From NCBI GenBank assembly GCA_022826725.1, contig JAJDUF010000013.1, positions 62,001 to 126,000 on the forward strand: a stretch of 64,000 nt of DNA. The letters are read 5' to 3'. The translations under genes were made by a program, and so were the position numbers. This DNA is from Chloroflexota bacterium (lineage in GTDB: Bacteria > Chloroflexota > UBA11872 > UBA12225 > JAJDUF01). The notes below the pieces were generated by a model. It was not told the origin of the DNA. It did not search any database and saw only the letters and a list, made by a program, of their open reading frames with translations. This document shows positions 25,861 through 35,175 of this stretch, one piece after another. Within the stretch, counting starts at the first letter, position 1, and the number at the start of each line of letters is the position of its first letter.

Positions 25861-28323
25861 CTAGGCCGGGACCAGCTCTTGTTTGACGAGCTTGAGTGTT
25901 TCGTCCTCGACGGTCAGCTCAATCGTGTCGCCGGGCACGAAGTCACCGTCGAGCACCGCCTGAGTCAGCGCGTCCTCGACATACTTCTGCAGCAAGCCGC
26001 GCAACGGTCGCGCCCCGTCCAGCGGACCGTAGCCGTGCTCCGCGAGGAAGCGAATGACTTCCTCATTCCACCGCAGCGTATAGCCCTTCTCCTCGGCCAC
26101 GCTCGCCTCGCGCCGTAGCTGGATGGCAGCAATACGCTGCATCGCCCCGCGCGTCAGCGGGTTGAAGGGAATCACTTGATCGAGGCGATTGAGGAACTCC
26201 GGTGGCAGCCGCCGTTTTACCGCTGCCTCGGCGCTCCGGCGCAGGTCTTCGGCGCTCGGACCCTCACTGCCGAGACTGAAGCCCAGGGGAGTGCGATTAA
26301 GCTCCTCACTACCGAAGTTCGCGGTGAGCAAGACAATCGTGTTCTTGAAATTCACCTTTGTACCGTGGGCGTCGGTAAGGTGGCCGGTATCGAGGATCTG
26401 CAGGAGCACCGTCAGGACCAGCGGATGCGCCTTGTCAATGTCGTCGAACAGGACAATCGAATACGGCCGCCGCCGCACCGCCTCGGTCAATCTGCCCGCT
26501 TCGTCATAGCCGACGTAGCCCGGCGGAGCACCGATCAGCCGCGATGTCGTGTGGTACTCCGAGAACTCGGACATATCCAAGCGGACGAGCGTATCTTCCG
26601 AGTCGAACAGATACTGCGCCAACACTTTCGCCAGCTCGGTCTTGCCCACGCCCGGTGGCCCGACCAAGAGGAACGAGCCGATGGGCCGGTTGGGGTCGCT
26701 CAGCTGCGCCGCGCCGCGCCGCAGCGAGCGAGAGATGGCATGGACCGCGTCGTTCTGCCCGACGATGTGCTGCGACAGCGCTTCCTCGGCGTGGAGCAGG
26801 CGCTCGGCCTCGGCCTGCGAGACGCTGGCCACCGGCACACCGGTCCAGCCGGCGATGACCTGCGCCACGTCGTCAGGGCCAATCGGCGTAGCGGTGGACC
26901 GCGCCTCCTGGCGCCACGCGCCGCGTAGCTGCTCGATCTGAGCACGCAGGTCGCGCTCTTCCTGCGCGAGGCGGTTCGCCCGCTCATACTCGTGCCAATC
27001 AATCGCGATGTCGCGCTCGGTCTGCATCTGCTCTAGTAGCCGCTGCTTGCGGCGTAGCTCGTGTGGTGGGGTCAGCCGCTTGACCTTCGCCTTGGCCGCG
27101 GCCTCGTCTACGACATCAATCGCTTTGTCCGGTAACGCCCGATCCATGATGTAGCGCTGAGACAGCTGCGCCGCGCTCACCAGCGCATCATCGCCGATGA
27201 TGACGCCGTGGAACGTCTCGTAGACCTCGCGCAGGCCGCGCAAGATATCCGCGGTTTCGTCCGTCGAGGGCGGGACCACCTCGACGGGCTGGAAGCGCCG
27301 CGCCAGCGCCCCATTGCTCTCAATGTAGCGCCGGTACTCGCGCCAAGTGGTAGCGCCAATACAGCGGATTAGACCCCGCGCGAGGGCCGGCTTGAGCAAG
27401 CTGGCCGCGTCCAGTGCTCCCACTGCCCCGCCGGCGCCCAGCAGCATGTGCAACTCGTCAATGAAAACGATGACGTTCCCCGCCTTGACGATCTCGGCCA
27501 GCAGGCCCTTGAGCCGCTCCTCGAAATCGCCGCGATACTTCGTTCCGGCGACCGCGCCGGCCAGATCAAGCTGGACAATCCGCATCCCGTGCAGGGCGGC
27601 GGGTGCTTCTTTGGCGGTGATGCTACGGGCCAGCCCTTCGACAAGGGCCGTTTTCCCGACGCCGGCCTCTCCCACCAGCACCGGGTTGTTCTTGGTACGG
27701 CGCAGCAGCACTTGTGCCAGGCGCCGTAGCTCCTGCTCCCTCCCGACCAGCGGGTCGGTGCGGCCCACGCGCGCCAACTGCGTCAAGTCGCGGCCATAGG
27801 TGCTCAGGAGCGACGCTTTGCCTTCGCGCCGCGTCCGCTTGCGCCGCCGCGTCCTCGTCCCCGCACCCGCACCCGCACCCACGCGCTCGGTCAGGCCTCC
27901 GGCCTGGCGATGGAGCGCGGCGATATCCAAGCCGAGCTTGACCAGGATGCGCGTAGTGAGACTATCACGATCATGCAACATGCCGAGGAGCAGGTGCTCG
28001 GTGCCGATGTACTCGGCGTTCATGCGCTGGGCCTGACGGCTCGCCACCTCAATCGTGCGGCGGGCAGCCATCGAGAGGACAATGTTCTGGCTGTCGGCGG
28101 CTTGGCCAATCGTCAGGTTGGAGACGATCTCACGGACCACGACCTGCGGATCAATGCCCTGCCGCCGGAGCAGGCGCGTGGCCAAGGCTTCAGGGACGGC
28201 AGTCATCGCCAGCAGAATGTGCTCGGTGCCGATCTGTTCGTGCTGGAAGAAGGCCGCCTCTTTCTTCGCCAGCGCCAACACTTGGCGGCTCATCTCCGAC
28301 AGCCGGCCAATTGCATCCATCAT
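25861..28323 (-). CDS. clpC: ATP-dependent Clp protease ATP-binding subunit ClpC
   Basis: An 820-aa hexameric unfoldase partner of ClpP. Two Clp_N repeats (about 1-145; EQIGTEHILLAM and AEYIGTEHLLLGML), a basic linker with RTRRRKRTRREG, AAA-1 with Walker A GEAGVGKTALVEG (about 213) and Walker B NVIVFIDELHMLLG, a short UVR-like coiled linker (DIAIDWHEYERANRLAQEE), and AAA-2 with GPPGVGKTELAKVL (about 553) and VLFDDIDKAHP. The short linker and the LGF motif in NRTPLGFSLGSE (ClpP loop) favour ClpC over ClpB. The MM start at 28323 has GGGAG eight bases upstream. Confidence 0.92.
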   Translation of the reverse strand: MMDAIGRLSEMSRQVLALAKKEAAFFQHEQIGTEHILLAMTAVPEALATRLLRRQGIDPQVVVREIVSNLTIGQAADSQNIVLSMAARRTIEVASRQAQRMNAEYIGTEHLLLGMLHDRDSLTTRILVKLGLDIAALHRQAGGLTERVGAGAGAGTRTRRRKRTRREGKASLLSTYGRDLTQLARVGRTDPLVGREQELRRLAQVLLRRTKNNPVLVGEAGVGKTALVEGLARSITAKEAPAALHGMRIVQLDLAGAVAGTKYRGDFEERLKGLLAEIVKAGNVIVFIDELHMLLGAGGAVGALDAASLLKPALARGLIRCIGATTWREYRRYIESNGALARRFQPVEVVPPSTDETADILRGLREVYETFHGVIIGDDALVSAAQLSQRYIMDRALPDKAIDVVDEAAAKAKVKRLTPPHELRRKQRLLEQMQTERDIAIDWHEYERANRLAQEERDLRAQIEQLRGAWRQEARSTATPIGPDDVAQVIAGWTGVPVASVSQAEAERLLHAEEALSQHIVGQNDAVHAISRSLRRGAAQLSDPNRPIGSFLLVGPPGVGKTELAKVLAQYLFDSEDTLVRLDMSEFSEYHTTSRLIGAPPGYVGYDEAGRLTEAVRRRPYSIVLFDDIDKAHPLVLTVLLQILDTGHLTDAHGTKVNFKNTIVLLTANFGSEELNRTPLGFSLGSEGPSAEDLRRSAEAAVKRRLPPEFLNRLDQVIPFNPLTRGAMQRIAAIQLRREASVAEEKGYTLRWNEEVIRFLAEHGYGPLDGARPLRGLLQKYVEDALTQAVLDGDFVPGDTIELTVEDETLKLVKQELVPA

Positions 28324-28702
28324 CGGTCCTGCTCCCTGCGGCACCAACGCGCGGCCTCGTCACGTGGCGAGTGGCAGCGCAGCACGCACGGTAGCGCCTC
28401 TGTAGTCGGTAGCGAGCCGCGCACTACGGCAGCAGTGGGCCGGCGCGCGCCCTCTAAGGGAGATTATACCGGTGACACTGCCTCACTGCGGACGAGGCAA
28501 TATCGCAAGGGGTAGCAAGAGGTCCACACGGCCGCCGTAGGGGCGTCCCCAGCCCCCACCTGTCACGACTGTTCGCCGCCGCAAGGCCGGGTACTCGGCC
28601 GCCGATCCCCTAGCCTCCCGCTGCGATGGCGGAGGGAACGTATCGTCTCCCTGGCGCAGCAGGGGGCCGGAGGAGGGCCGGCCCAACTCGGCAGGGGGCG
28701 CG
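28324..28702. other. 379-bp gap upstream of clpC
   Basis: No ORF is supported. The left part is the clpC leader, with a TATAAT on the minus strand at 28463-28468. The right part, about 28530-28700, is GC-rich repeat-like sequence with partly self-complementary runs (GGAGGAGGGCCGGCCC), resembling the dispersed family seen elsewhere here. No CIRCE, CtsR or HAIR element was recognised. Confidence 0.55.
28463..28468 (-). promoter_or_regulatory. -10 promoter candidate for clpC
   Basis: Consensus TATAAT on the minus strand within CGGTATAATCT, 139 bases upstream of the clpC start. The -35 position reads CCGCAG at a 17-base spacer, which is poor. Confidence 0.45.
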
Positions 28703-28933
28703 TTAGCGGCTGCGGCCGCGGGTCATGCGGCGAGCCTCGGCGGATGCTTCCTTGCGTAGCCGCCGCCGGTGCCGTGCCATCGCCTTCCGCTCTGCAATCC
28801 GATTGCGTTCGCTGCGGGATACGAAGAAACGCTTGGCCTTGACCTGGCGCAAGAGTCCGCTATTCTGTACTCCCTTACCAAAGCGTTTCAGCAGGGCTTC
28901 CTGACTTTCGCCTTCACGTAGTGTGACAAACAT
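28703..28933 (-). CDS. rpsU: 30S ribosomal protein S21
   Basis: A 76-aa basic ribosomal protein. It begins MFVTLREGESQEALLKRFGK, the S21 signature (usual wording VxVxENEsxexALrRFKR), then LLRQVKAKRFFVSRSERNRI and an Arg/Lys-rich tail (RHRRRLRKEASAEARRMTRG). The C-terminal extension is longer than in compact S21 proteins. The start at 28933 has AGGA five bases upstream; the longer open frame upstream shows no coding character. Confidence 0.92.
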   Translation of the reverse strand: MFVTLREGESQEALLKRFGKGVQNSGLLRQVKAKRFFVSRSERNRIAERKAMARHRRRLRKEASAEARRMTRGRSR

Positions 28934-29187
28934 ATGAATCCTGGCTGATCCCCTTCTCCGTTCGCTCGAATTGCGCCGCGACAAGCCGGGCCTGCCGGCA
29001 GCACATTGGTCAACTGCCCACGGTACCGAGCCACGCCCAGGCGGCGGCAAAACAACACGAAACCGACAGATCACACTGCGGCTCCGGGTCACTATGCTAT
29101 CAAAGGCCGCCCCCGGAATCCACGTCTCTCTGCCGAACGGGGGCGGTTTGGACCTAACCGTAGGTCCGCTTCTCACCTCCGGCGGGG

Positions 29188-30273
29188 TTACAGCGCCTCG
29201 CACACGAGGTCGCCGACCGCATCCGTGCCATAGCCCATCCGGCCCGCCGATTGGGAGTCCATCTTGGGGCAGGTGGCCGTGATAGCCTGCTCGATGCGAG
29301 CGCCGGCGGCGGCGACCTCCGCCTGGCCAAGCTGCTCGCCGGTCACCGTAAGCAACATGCCCAGTGCCGCGATGGCCGCGATGGGGTTGATGACGTTCTG
29401 GCCAGTGTAGCGAGGGGCCGAGCCGCCCATCGGCTCGAACATGCTCACGCTGTCGGGATCAGGGCTGATATTGCCACCGGCGGCCACGCCCAAACCACCC
29501 TGGATCATGGCCCCAACGTCGGTGATGATGTCGCCGAACATATTCGGCACGACAATCGTGTCGTAGAACTCGGGATTCTTTACGAACCACATGCAGGCGG
29601 CGTCAATGTGGTTGTAGTCGCGGGTCACGTCGGGAAACTCGCTGTCCCCTAGCTCGTTGAATGCCCGCCACCAGAGATCGCTGGCGAAAGTGAGGACGTT
29701 CGTCTTGCCGATCAGGGTCAGCTGCCCCGGCTTGCCGGCCGCGCGGCGTCGGCGAGTCAGCTCGAAGGCATAGCGCAGGCAGCGATCCGCACCGAAGCGC
29801 GTCGCGATCATCTCCTGCGTGGCCACCTCCTGGGGGGTGCCCTTGCGGAGGAAGCCACCACCACCGGAGTAGAGGTCTTCGGTGTTCTCGCGCACGACGA
29901 CGAAGTCTATGTCCGCCGGGCCTTTGTCTTTCAGCGGGCACTCGACGCCGGGGTACAGTTTGACCGGCCGCAGATTGATGTATTGGTCGAGGTCGAAGCG
30001 CAGCTTGAGCAGTAGGCCCTTCTCCAGGATGCCGGGTGCCACGTCGGGATGCCCCACGGCACCGAGGTAGATGGCGTCGAACGCCCGCAATTCCTGCACT
30101 TCCTCGTCGCTGATGACCTTGCCCGTCTGCAGGTAGCGTTCGCCACCGTAGTCGAACTCGGCGGTCTCGTAGGCAAAGCCTTCTTGTGCCGCGACCGCTG
30201 CCAGCACTTTCAGTCCCTCGCGCACCACTTCGGGGCCGGTGCCATCGCCGGGTATAACCGCAATCTTCACCAT
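29188..30273 (-). CDS. leuB: Isocitrate/isopropylmalate-family dehydrogenase (3-isopropylmalate dehydrogenase likely)
   Basis: A 361-aa NAD-dependent beta-decarboxylating dehydrogenase. Motifs: [11 protein letters not shown] (cofactor start), [20 protein letters not shown] (substrate arginines), [33 protein letters not shown] (catalytic Lys), [20 protein letters not shown] (metal Asp) and [14 protein letters not shown] (NAD-binding). This subtype occurs as LeuB but also as tartrate or homoisocitrate dehydrogenases, and no leu genes are adjacent, so the symbol is tentative. Start has AGGAG seven bases upstream. The gap before it holds CGCTATCGT as a possible -10 on the minus strand. Confidence 0.75.
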   Translation of the reverse strand: MVKIAVIPGDGTGPEVVREGLKVLAAVAAQEGFAYETAEFDYGGERYLQTGKVISDEEVQELRAFDAIYLGAVGHPDVAPGILEKGLLLKLRFDLDQYINLRPVKLYPGVECPLKDKGPADIDFVVVRENTEDLYSGGGGFLRKGTPQEVATQEMIATRFGADRCLRYAFELTRRRRAAGKPGQLTLIGKTNVLTFASDLWWRAFNELGDSEFPDVTRDYNHIDAACMWFVKNPEFYDTIVVPNMFGDIITDVGAMIQGGLGVAAGGNISPDPDSVSMFEPMGGSAPRYTGQNVINPIAAIAALGMLLTVTGEQLGQAEVAAAGARIEQAITATCPKMDSQSAGRMGYGTDAVGDLVCEAL

Positions 30274-30411
30274 CGCGTTCTCCTAGAGCCGTATATTGTC
30301 GGTTGTGGTTAGACCAACCAGACGATAGCGGCTCCCAAGCCGCCGTTCAAGTCGTTGTGCGCTATCAGCCATTAGCTACCAGCCCATACTACCTACTGCC
30401 GTCGTGTCAAG

Positions 30412-30439
30412 CTGACGGCTGACGGCAAATCGGTAAAAT
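30412..30439 (+). promoter_or_regulatory. Promoter candidate for the D-aminopeptidase gene
   Basis: CTGACG (-35) at 30412-30417 and TAAAAT (-10) at 30434-30439, spacer 16 bases. The start codon follows about 100 bases later. The -35 lies inside repeated GCTGACGGCTGACGG sequence, which could be coincidental. Confidence 0.4.
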
Positions 30440-30541
30440 GGGCTGAGCCGTGAAGTGCGGCGGCTTGCCGTAGTGTCGGTTGGTGGCGGCCAGCGGTGTG
30501 TAGTTACTATCGCCACACGGGGACCGCCGGAGGAGTAGACG

Positions 30542-31333
30542 ATGCGCGTATACGTGATGACCGATCTGGAAGGCGTGAGTGGGGTCTGGAGCATCGAGGA
30601 GCAGTGCGTACCATCGGGACGGGAATACGATCTGGCCCGGCGTCTGCTGACCGCCGAGGTGAATGCGGCCGTCGAAGGGCTGCTGGCCGCCGGTGCGACG
30701 GAGATCGTCGTCGCCGATGGACACGGCGCCGGGGGCCTCTACTTCCCCGATCTGCACCCCGAGGCCGTTGCCTTGATGGGGCGTCCGGTGCCGCCGGCCT
30801 GGGCGCTCGACGAGGATTTCGATGCGTTCTTGATGATCGGGCAGCACGCGATGGCCGGCACCGAGCGCGGCATCCTCGACCACACGCTCTCCAGCCAGAG
30901 CATCGTGCATGTGTGGCTCAACGGCGAGCGCATTGGCGAAATGGGGCTGAATGCGGCGGTCGCCGGTCACTTTGGCGTGCCGACTATTCTATTGAGCGGC
31001 GACGACGTGGCGTGTGAGGAAGCGCAGGACTTACTCAGTCCGCTCGGTCCTATCGAGACGGTCGCCGTCAAGCAGTCGCTGACCCGTGGCTGTGGCCTGT
31101 GTTTGGCGCCGGCGCGCGCGCAGGAGCTGATCCGCGACGCAGCGACTCGCGCCTTGCAGCGACTCTCCGAGTTCCAACCCTACCAACCCGAGCCACCGCT
31201 GGAGTTGAAGTTCGAGTACCTGCTGAACACGCCGGCCGAGCAAGCTGCCCGCCGGCCGGGCGTCGAGCGGGTGGACGAGCGCACCGTTGTCTATCGCGGC
31301 GACGACTTTGTGCAGCTCTACTGCTATCGGTAG
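30542..31333 (+). CDS. M55-family D-aminopeptidase (DppA-like)
   Basis: A 263-aa zinc peptidase that releases N-terminal D-amino acids in its Bacillus relative DppA. The metal ligands are all visible: Asp8 and Glu10 in MTDLEGVSG, His61 in ADGHGAGG, His102 in GQHAMAG and Glu133 in IGEMGLNA. The nucleophile region (Thr/Ser near VPTILLSGDD) is also present. GGAGGAG precedes the ATG. Single gene without a dipeptide transporter; one of several D-amino-acid-related genes in the window. Confidence 0.88.
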   Translation: MRVYVMTDLEGVSGVWSIEEQCVPSGREYDLARRLLTAEVNAAVEGLLAAGATEIVVADGHGAGGLYFPDLHPEAVALMGRPVPPAWALDEDFDAFLMIGQHAMAGTERGILDHTLSSQSIVHVWLNGERIGEMGLNAAVAGHFGVPTILLSGDDVACEEAQDLLSPLGPIETVAVKQSLTRGCGLCLAPARAQELIRDAATRALQRLSEFQPYQPEPPLELKFEYLLNTPAEQAARRPGVERVDERTVVYRGDDFVQLYCYR

Positions 31334-31378
31334 CACTGAGAGAGCGGCGACGACGTATCACTCGCTGCCGGCCTCGGC

Positions 31379-31384
31379 TATACT
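31379..31384 (+). promoter_or_regulatory. -10 promoter candidate for the GlcF-like gene
   Basis: TATACT preceded by GGC, 60 bases before the ATG at 31444, inside a 110-base gap. No clear -35. Confidence 0.35.
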
Positions 31385-31443
31385 CTCCGTCGGTGAGCGT
31401 GACCGGTCGTTCGGCCTATAGCAAGCAGGAGTGGGATACGGGC

Positions 31444-32817
31444 ATGGCAGTCGCAGAACATCCACCACCGGCCGGCCATGGTGAAGCCGGCGAGGCCGAC
31501 CCCTTGGCGGCGCTCCAGGGATTCCTCACACCGACCGACTACGATGCGCTGACCAAGTGCGTCCACTGCGGTCTCTGCCTGAACGTGTGCCCCACCTACC
31601 GGCAGAACGGCCTGGAGGCCGACTCCCCGCGCGGCCGTCTCTATCTAATGCGCGCGGTCGCCGAAGGTGATCTGGATTTCTCCGCAGCGGTCAACGACCA
31701 TCTCCAGCTCTGCCTGCAATGTCGCGCCTGCGAAACGGCCTGTCCCTCCAACGTCCACTTCGGGCAGGTCATGGAGGGCGCTCGCGCGACCATTCTGGAG
31801 GAGGAGAGCACCCGCCTGCGCCGCGTGCTCACCTGGGCCGTCTTCGGTCAGCTTTTTGCCTATCCCGCCCGGCTGGTACTGCTCGGCACACTGCTGCGCT
31901 TCTACCAGCGCAGTGGTTTGCAGGCCATGGTCCGCTGGATCATGGGGCAAGGGTGGGTACCACCACGACTGCGGCTGATGGAGCAGATGCTCCCGCAGCT
32001 CTCGCAGCACTTCTTCCGTGCCCCTCCTGGGGAGATCGTCCCGGCCCAAGGTGAGCGGCGCTATCGCGTCGGTATGATCGGCGGCTGCATCATGCCGCTG
32101 GCTTTCGCCGACACGAACGAGGCCACTGTGCGCGTGCTGACGGCCAACGGCTGCGAGGTGGTCATCCCGGAGGCGCAACGCTGTTGTGGCGCACTCCAGG
32201 CCCACGCCGGCGCCCAGGAAGAGTCGCGTCGGGTCGCCCGCCTGAACGTTGATGCCTTCGAGCAGTGGAACCTGGACGCCATCATCATCAACGCCGCCGG
32301 CTGTGGCGCCGCCCTCAAAGAGTACGACCGGCTCTTGGCCGATGACCCGGCCTACGCCGAGCGGGCAGAGCGGTTTGCGGAAAAGGTCGAGGACGTCAGC
32401 GAGTTCTTGGCCCGCGTCGGTCTCACGGCGCCGCTGGGTACCATCGAGCGCAAGATCACGTACGACGACCCCTGTCACCTCGTCCACGGCCAGAAGGTCA
32501 GCTTGCAACCGCGGGCGCTGCTCTCGATGATTCCCGGCCTGGAATACGTCGAGCTACGCGACGCGGACCGGTGCTGTGGCAGCGCCGGTATCTACAACAT
32601 CCTGCAACCGGACATGTCCATGCGCGTGCTGGACGACAAGACCGAGGCAATCCTCGAATCCGGCGCCGAGACGATTGTGACGGCCAACCCCGGTTGTCTG
32701 ATCCAGATCAACGCCGGCCTCCGGCAAGCGGGGCAGACGGCCTCCGCCCAGCACATCGTAGACCTACTCGACGAGGCCATCCGCGCCGGCCAGCGGGAGC
32801 AAGCCGCCGACCGGTAA
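31444..32817 (+). CDS. glcF: Glycolate oxidase iron-sulfur subunit-like protein (GlcF)
   Basis: A 457-aa protein. Two ferredoxin-type [4Fe-4S] motifs, CVHCGLCLNVCP (about residues 39-50) and CLQCRACETACP (about 89-100), then two cysteine-rich CCG domains (QRCCGALQAHAG and DRCCGSAGIYN) with ITYDDPCHLVHGQ between them. This matches GlcF, which passes electrons from the FAD subunits GlcD/GlcE to quinone. No GlcD or GlcE is nearby, so another lactate or glycolate dehydrogenase partner elsewhere is likely. The frame is open upstream to 31099 over the previous gene, but family alignment favours 31444. Confidence 0.85.
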   Translation: MAVAEHPPPAGHGEAGEADPLAALQGFLTPTDYDALTKCVHCGLCLNVCPTYRQNGLEADSPRGRLYLMRAVAEGDLDFSAAVNDHLQLCLQCRACETACPSNVHFGQVMEGARATILEEESTRLRRVLTWAVFGQLFAYPARLVLLGTLLRFYQRSGLQAMVRWIMGQGWVPPRLRLMEQMLPQLSQHFFRAPPGEIVPAQGERRYRVGMIGGCIMPLAFADTNEATVRVLTANGCEVVIPEAQRCCGALQAHAGAQEESRRVARLNVDAFEQWNLDAIIINAAGCGAALKEYDRLLADDPAYAERAERFAEKVEDVSEFLARVGLTAPLGTIERKITYDDPCHLVHGQKVSLQPRALLSMIPGLEYVELRDADRCCGSAGIYNILQPDMSMRVLDDKTEAILESGAETIVTANPGCLIQINAGLRQAGQTASAQHIVDLLDEAIRAGQREQAADR

Positions 32818-32953
32818 GCCCTCATCTTCAAGCGTCCTCGCTCGACGGACCTCAAACAATCGCTACCGTCTGCTCCAGGTAGTGACCTGCTTGTCCTCGC
32901 TCTTCGCGGCGCAGTCTCAGGGTAGCTCCCGGCGAGGTGCCGGCGGGCCGACA

Positions 32954-32962
32954 TGCTATGCT
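32954..32962 (+). promoter_or_regulatory. Extended -10 promoter candidate for the HtrA gene
   Basis: TGCTATGCT, 70 bases before the ATG at 33032. No strong -35. The leader contains GGGAGGG and GAGGAAGG, the latter serving as the ribosome binding site. Confidence 0.45.
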
Positions 32963-33031
32963 GAATAGTGGGAGGGTGATGGCAAAGTTGGGAGTCGGTC
33001 ACCGATACGTTGGGGGCGAGGAAGGTGGAAG

Positions 33032-34201
33032 ATGGGTGTGCTGGTTGGTCGCTTGCTCAAGGCCGCGCTAGTAATAGTCCCCAGCATGGCGATCGGTGTG
33101 ATAATCGGCATTGCAGCGCAGGCCGGTTTCCTCGGAGCGGATGGCACTCCGCTGATCGGCGGGGAGACCATGTCCGGCCGCTGGATTACGCCGTTCGATA
33201 GTGGCACGTCATACAATCGCAGCGCGCTCTTCGACGAGGAGCAATTGCGGCGCCTCTACGAGGCGGTGGGGCCGGCCATCGTGAGCGTGACCGGGCGGGC
33301 CAGCAGAGGCGGCCGGGAAGGCACCTCTTCGGCCTCCGGCATCGTCATTGATACCGATGGCCACCTGCTCACGAACAATCACGTGGTCGAGGGTCTGCGA
33401 GGCCAGATTGATGTCGTCCTGGCCGGTGGCCGGCGCGTGCCGGCGGAGGTACTGGGGCGTGATCCTGGCAATGACTTGGCCGTGCTCAAGGTGGACGCTT
33501 CCGGAACACTACCGGTGGCGCCGCTGGGCGACTCCTCGTTGGTCCGACCGGGTGACCTAGCCGTCGCTATTGGGAATCCCGTGGGATTGGAGCGTGCCAT
33601 CACCGTCGGTGTGATCAGCGGGCTGGACCGGAACCTCGGCGGCGGCGAACGGCGTACCCTGCGGCAGTTGCTGCAGACCGACGCGGCCATCAACCCGGGC
33701 AACTCCGGCGGGGCGCTGCTCAACTCGCGCGGCGAGGTCGTCGGCATCAACACGGCCATTGACCCCTCGCAGGGCCGCATACCCAGCTTTGGCGGCATCG
33801 GCTATGCCGTCCCAATCAACATCGCCCTGCGCTATCTGGAGCGCATGAAGAACGGCGAAGTCATCGCGCATCCCTTCTTAGGCTTGGCTGCCAATCCGAT
33901 CACGCCGGCGCGAGCAAGACGAGACAATCTGCCGGTCACGCAGGGTATTCAAATCCTCTATGTGGAAGTGGGTGGCCCGGTCGCCAAGGCCGGACTATGC
34001 GCCCGCGACATCGTGACCCGCATTGATGGCCGGCGCCTGCTTTCGATGGATGACTTGGGCGGCTATCTCGATGCCGAGCGGACCGTCGGGGACGTCGTGG
34101 AGCTGACGGTGCAGCGTGGTGAGCGGGAGTTGACGTTGCAGGTCACGCTCGGTCCGTGGCCGGAACGGTTCGGGCCGCGCAACACCGAGCCCTGCTCATA
34201 A
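33032..34201 (+). CDS. HtrA/DegP-type serine protease, membrane-anchored
   Basis: A 389-aa protease. One N-terminal membrane helix (LLKAALVIVPSMAIGVIIGI) anchors it facing outward. The trypsin-like domain has the triad His117 (LLTNNHVVE), Asp148 (DPGNDLAVL) and Ser225 (NPGNSGGALL). A single PDZ domain follows at about 285-380 (PVAKAGLCARDIVTRIDGRR). It degrades or refolds damaged extracytoplasmic proteins. Its stop is 12 bases before the MOSC gene, implying an operon. Confidence 0.92.
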   Translation: MGVLVGRLLKAALVIVPSMAIGVIIGIAAQAGFLGADGTPLIGGETMSGRWITPFDSGTSYNRSALFDEEQLRRLYEAVGPAIVSVTGRASRGGREGTSSASGIVIDTDGHLLTNNHVVEGLRGQIDVVLAGGRRVPAEVLGRDPGNDLAVLKVDASGTLPVAPLGDSSLVRPGDLAVAIGNPVGLERAITVGVISGLDRNLGGGERRTLRQLLQTDAAINPGNSGGALLNSRGEVVGINTAIDPSQGRIPSFGGIGYAVPINIALRYLERMKNGEVIAHPFLGLAANPITPARARRDNLPVTQGIQILYVEVGGPVAKAGLCARDIVTRIDGRRLLSMDDLGGYLDAERTVGDVVELTVQRGERELTLQVTLGPWPERFGPRNTEPCS

Positions 34202-34213
34202 GGAGCCAACGCA

Positions 34214-34696
34214 GTGACTACCGCAGCCAAGATCGTCCAACTCAATATCTCGCCGGGCGGCGTGCCCAAGCTGCCGGTGGCCGGCGCCAGCGTCGAGCCA
34301 TTCGGACTCGCCGGCGACGGCCATCACTATCCCTCCCACGGCGGCCGCAACCGCGCCGTCGTGCTGTTTGGCCTGGAGCAGATCGAGCAGCTACAGACGG
34401 ACGGCCATCCCATCACGCCGGGTGCCATTGGGGAGAACGTGACCACCGCCGGGCTGAACTACCGCACGCTGCGCGTCGGTGATCGCCTGCGGTTGGGTGA
34501 GCGCGTCGTGCTCCGGCTCACGGGCCACGCCGACCCATGCTCGAAGATCGCCGGCGCGTTTAGCGACGGGGATGTGAGCCGGGTGCGGGAAGCCAAGCAC
34601 CGTGGCATGAGCCGCGTGACGGCGTGTGTGCTAACGACCGGCGAGGTCGCTCCCGGCGACCCCATCGAGGTCCTGCCGCGGCAGAGCAGCGGGTAG
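34214..34696 (+). CDS. MOSC-domain protein
   Basis: A 160-aa small MOSC protein resembling the C-terminal module of molybdenum-cofactor sulfurases. Visible: LNISPGGVPKLPV (beta start), GDGHHYPSHGGRNRAVVLFG, TPGAIGENVTTAGLNYRTLR (GENLTTxG signature), and DPCSKIAGAF with Cys near residue 109, the usual cysteine of the family. Likely role is binding or transferring sulfur or sulfurated Moco; the actual partner is unknown. GTG start with AAGGAGCC upstream, co-transcribed with the htrA-like gene. Confidence 0.85.
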   Translation: MTTAAKIVQLNISPGGVPKLPVAGASVEPFGLAGDGHHYPSHGGRNRAVVLFGLEQIEQLQTDGHPITPGAIGENVTTAGLNYRTLRVGDRLRLGERVVLRLTGHADPCSKIAGAFSDGDVSRVREAKHRGMSRVTACVLTTGEVAPGDPIEVLPRQSSG

Positions 34697-34712
34697 TAGC
34701 CCCGCCACCAAC

Positions 34713-34768
34713 GCCGTAGGGGCGCAACATGTTGCGCCCGTCCCCCCGCCGCAGCGGGGAGGCCAGTT
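34713..34768 (-). repeat. Dispersed GC-rich repeat with 20-bp palindrome, second copy
   Basis: GGGCGCAACATGTTGCGCCC at 34720-34739, followed by the arm CCCCCCGCCGCAGCGGGGAG. Read on the minus strand it matches the copy at 11620-11667 (arm, GAC, palindrome, CTACG). It lies between the MOSC gene stop and the converging cytochrome gene. Confidence 0.75.
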
Positions 34769-34773
34769 CCCCC

Positions 34774-35175
34774 TCAATGCCGGTGGCAGTCGGCGCACTC
34801 CTTTTTGAGGAAGGCCGGGGTATGGTGCGAGGGCGGCAGCGACGGGCGCGAGTGGCACTTGATACACCAGCCATCGGGGACTTCGGCACGAATCGGCTCC
34901 TCGAAGTTGCCGGTGAAGTGGGCCACTAGCTCACGGCTACCCTGGATTTGCGCTCCGATGATGCCCCCGATCCCCGGTGCGCTGTGGCACTCGATACAGG
35001 TCGGGTGATGCTCGGCGAACCCCGACCGCAGCCACGTCTCGTAGGCCGGCTTGATCTCGTGGCACGAGGCGCAGAACTCCGGCGACTGCTCCAGCGTATA
35101 CGCCGCCGTGCCGGCCGCGAGTCCCAGCACCAACGCAACTACGGCCGCGAGGGCGAGACGTTTGCCGATGCTCAT
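34774..35175 (-). CDS. Membrane-anchored tetraheme c-type cytochrome (NapC/NirT-like)
   Basis: A 133-aa protein with an uncleaved N-terminal helix (residues 8-27) and four CxxCH heme sites: CASCH at 35-39, CIECH at 60-64, CIKCH at 104-108 and CADCH at 127-131. This is a short quinol-dehydrogenase type tetraheme module, smaller than classic NapC (about 190 aa), probably carrying electrons from menaquinol to a periplasmic partner. No reductase gene is adjacent. The final heme lies two residues from the C-terminus. Confidence 0.88.
   Translation of the reverse strand: MSIGKRLALAAVVALVLGLAAGTAAYTLEQSPEFCASCHEIKPAYETWLRSGFAEHHPTCIECHSAPGIGGIIGAQIQGSRELVAHFTGNFEEPIRAEVPDGWCIKCHSRPSLPPSHHTPAFLKKECADCHRH

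Noticed and set aside
31099..31443. 115-codon N-terminal extension of the GlcF-like protein
   Set aside because: It overlaps the D-aminopeptidase gene in another frame, is Arg/Ala-rich and is not part of the GlcF family; the ATG at 31444 fits family length.
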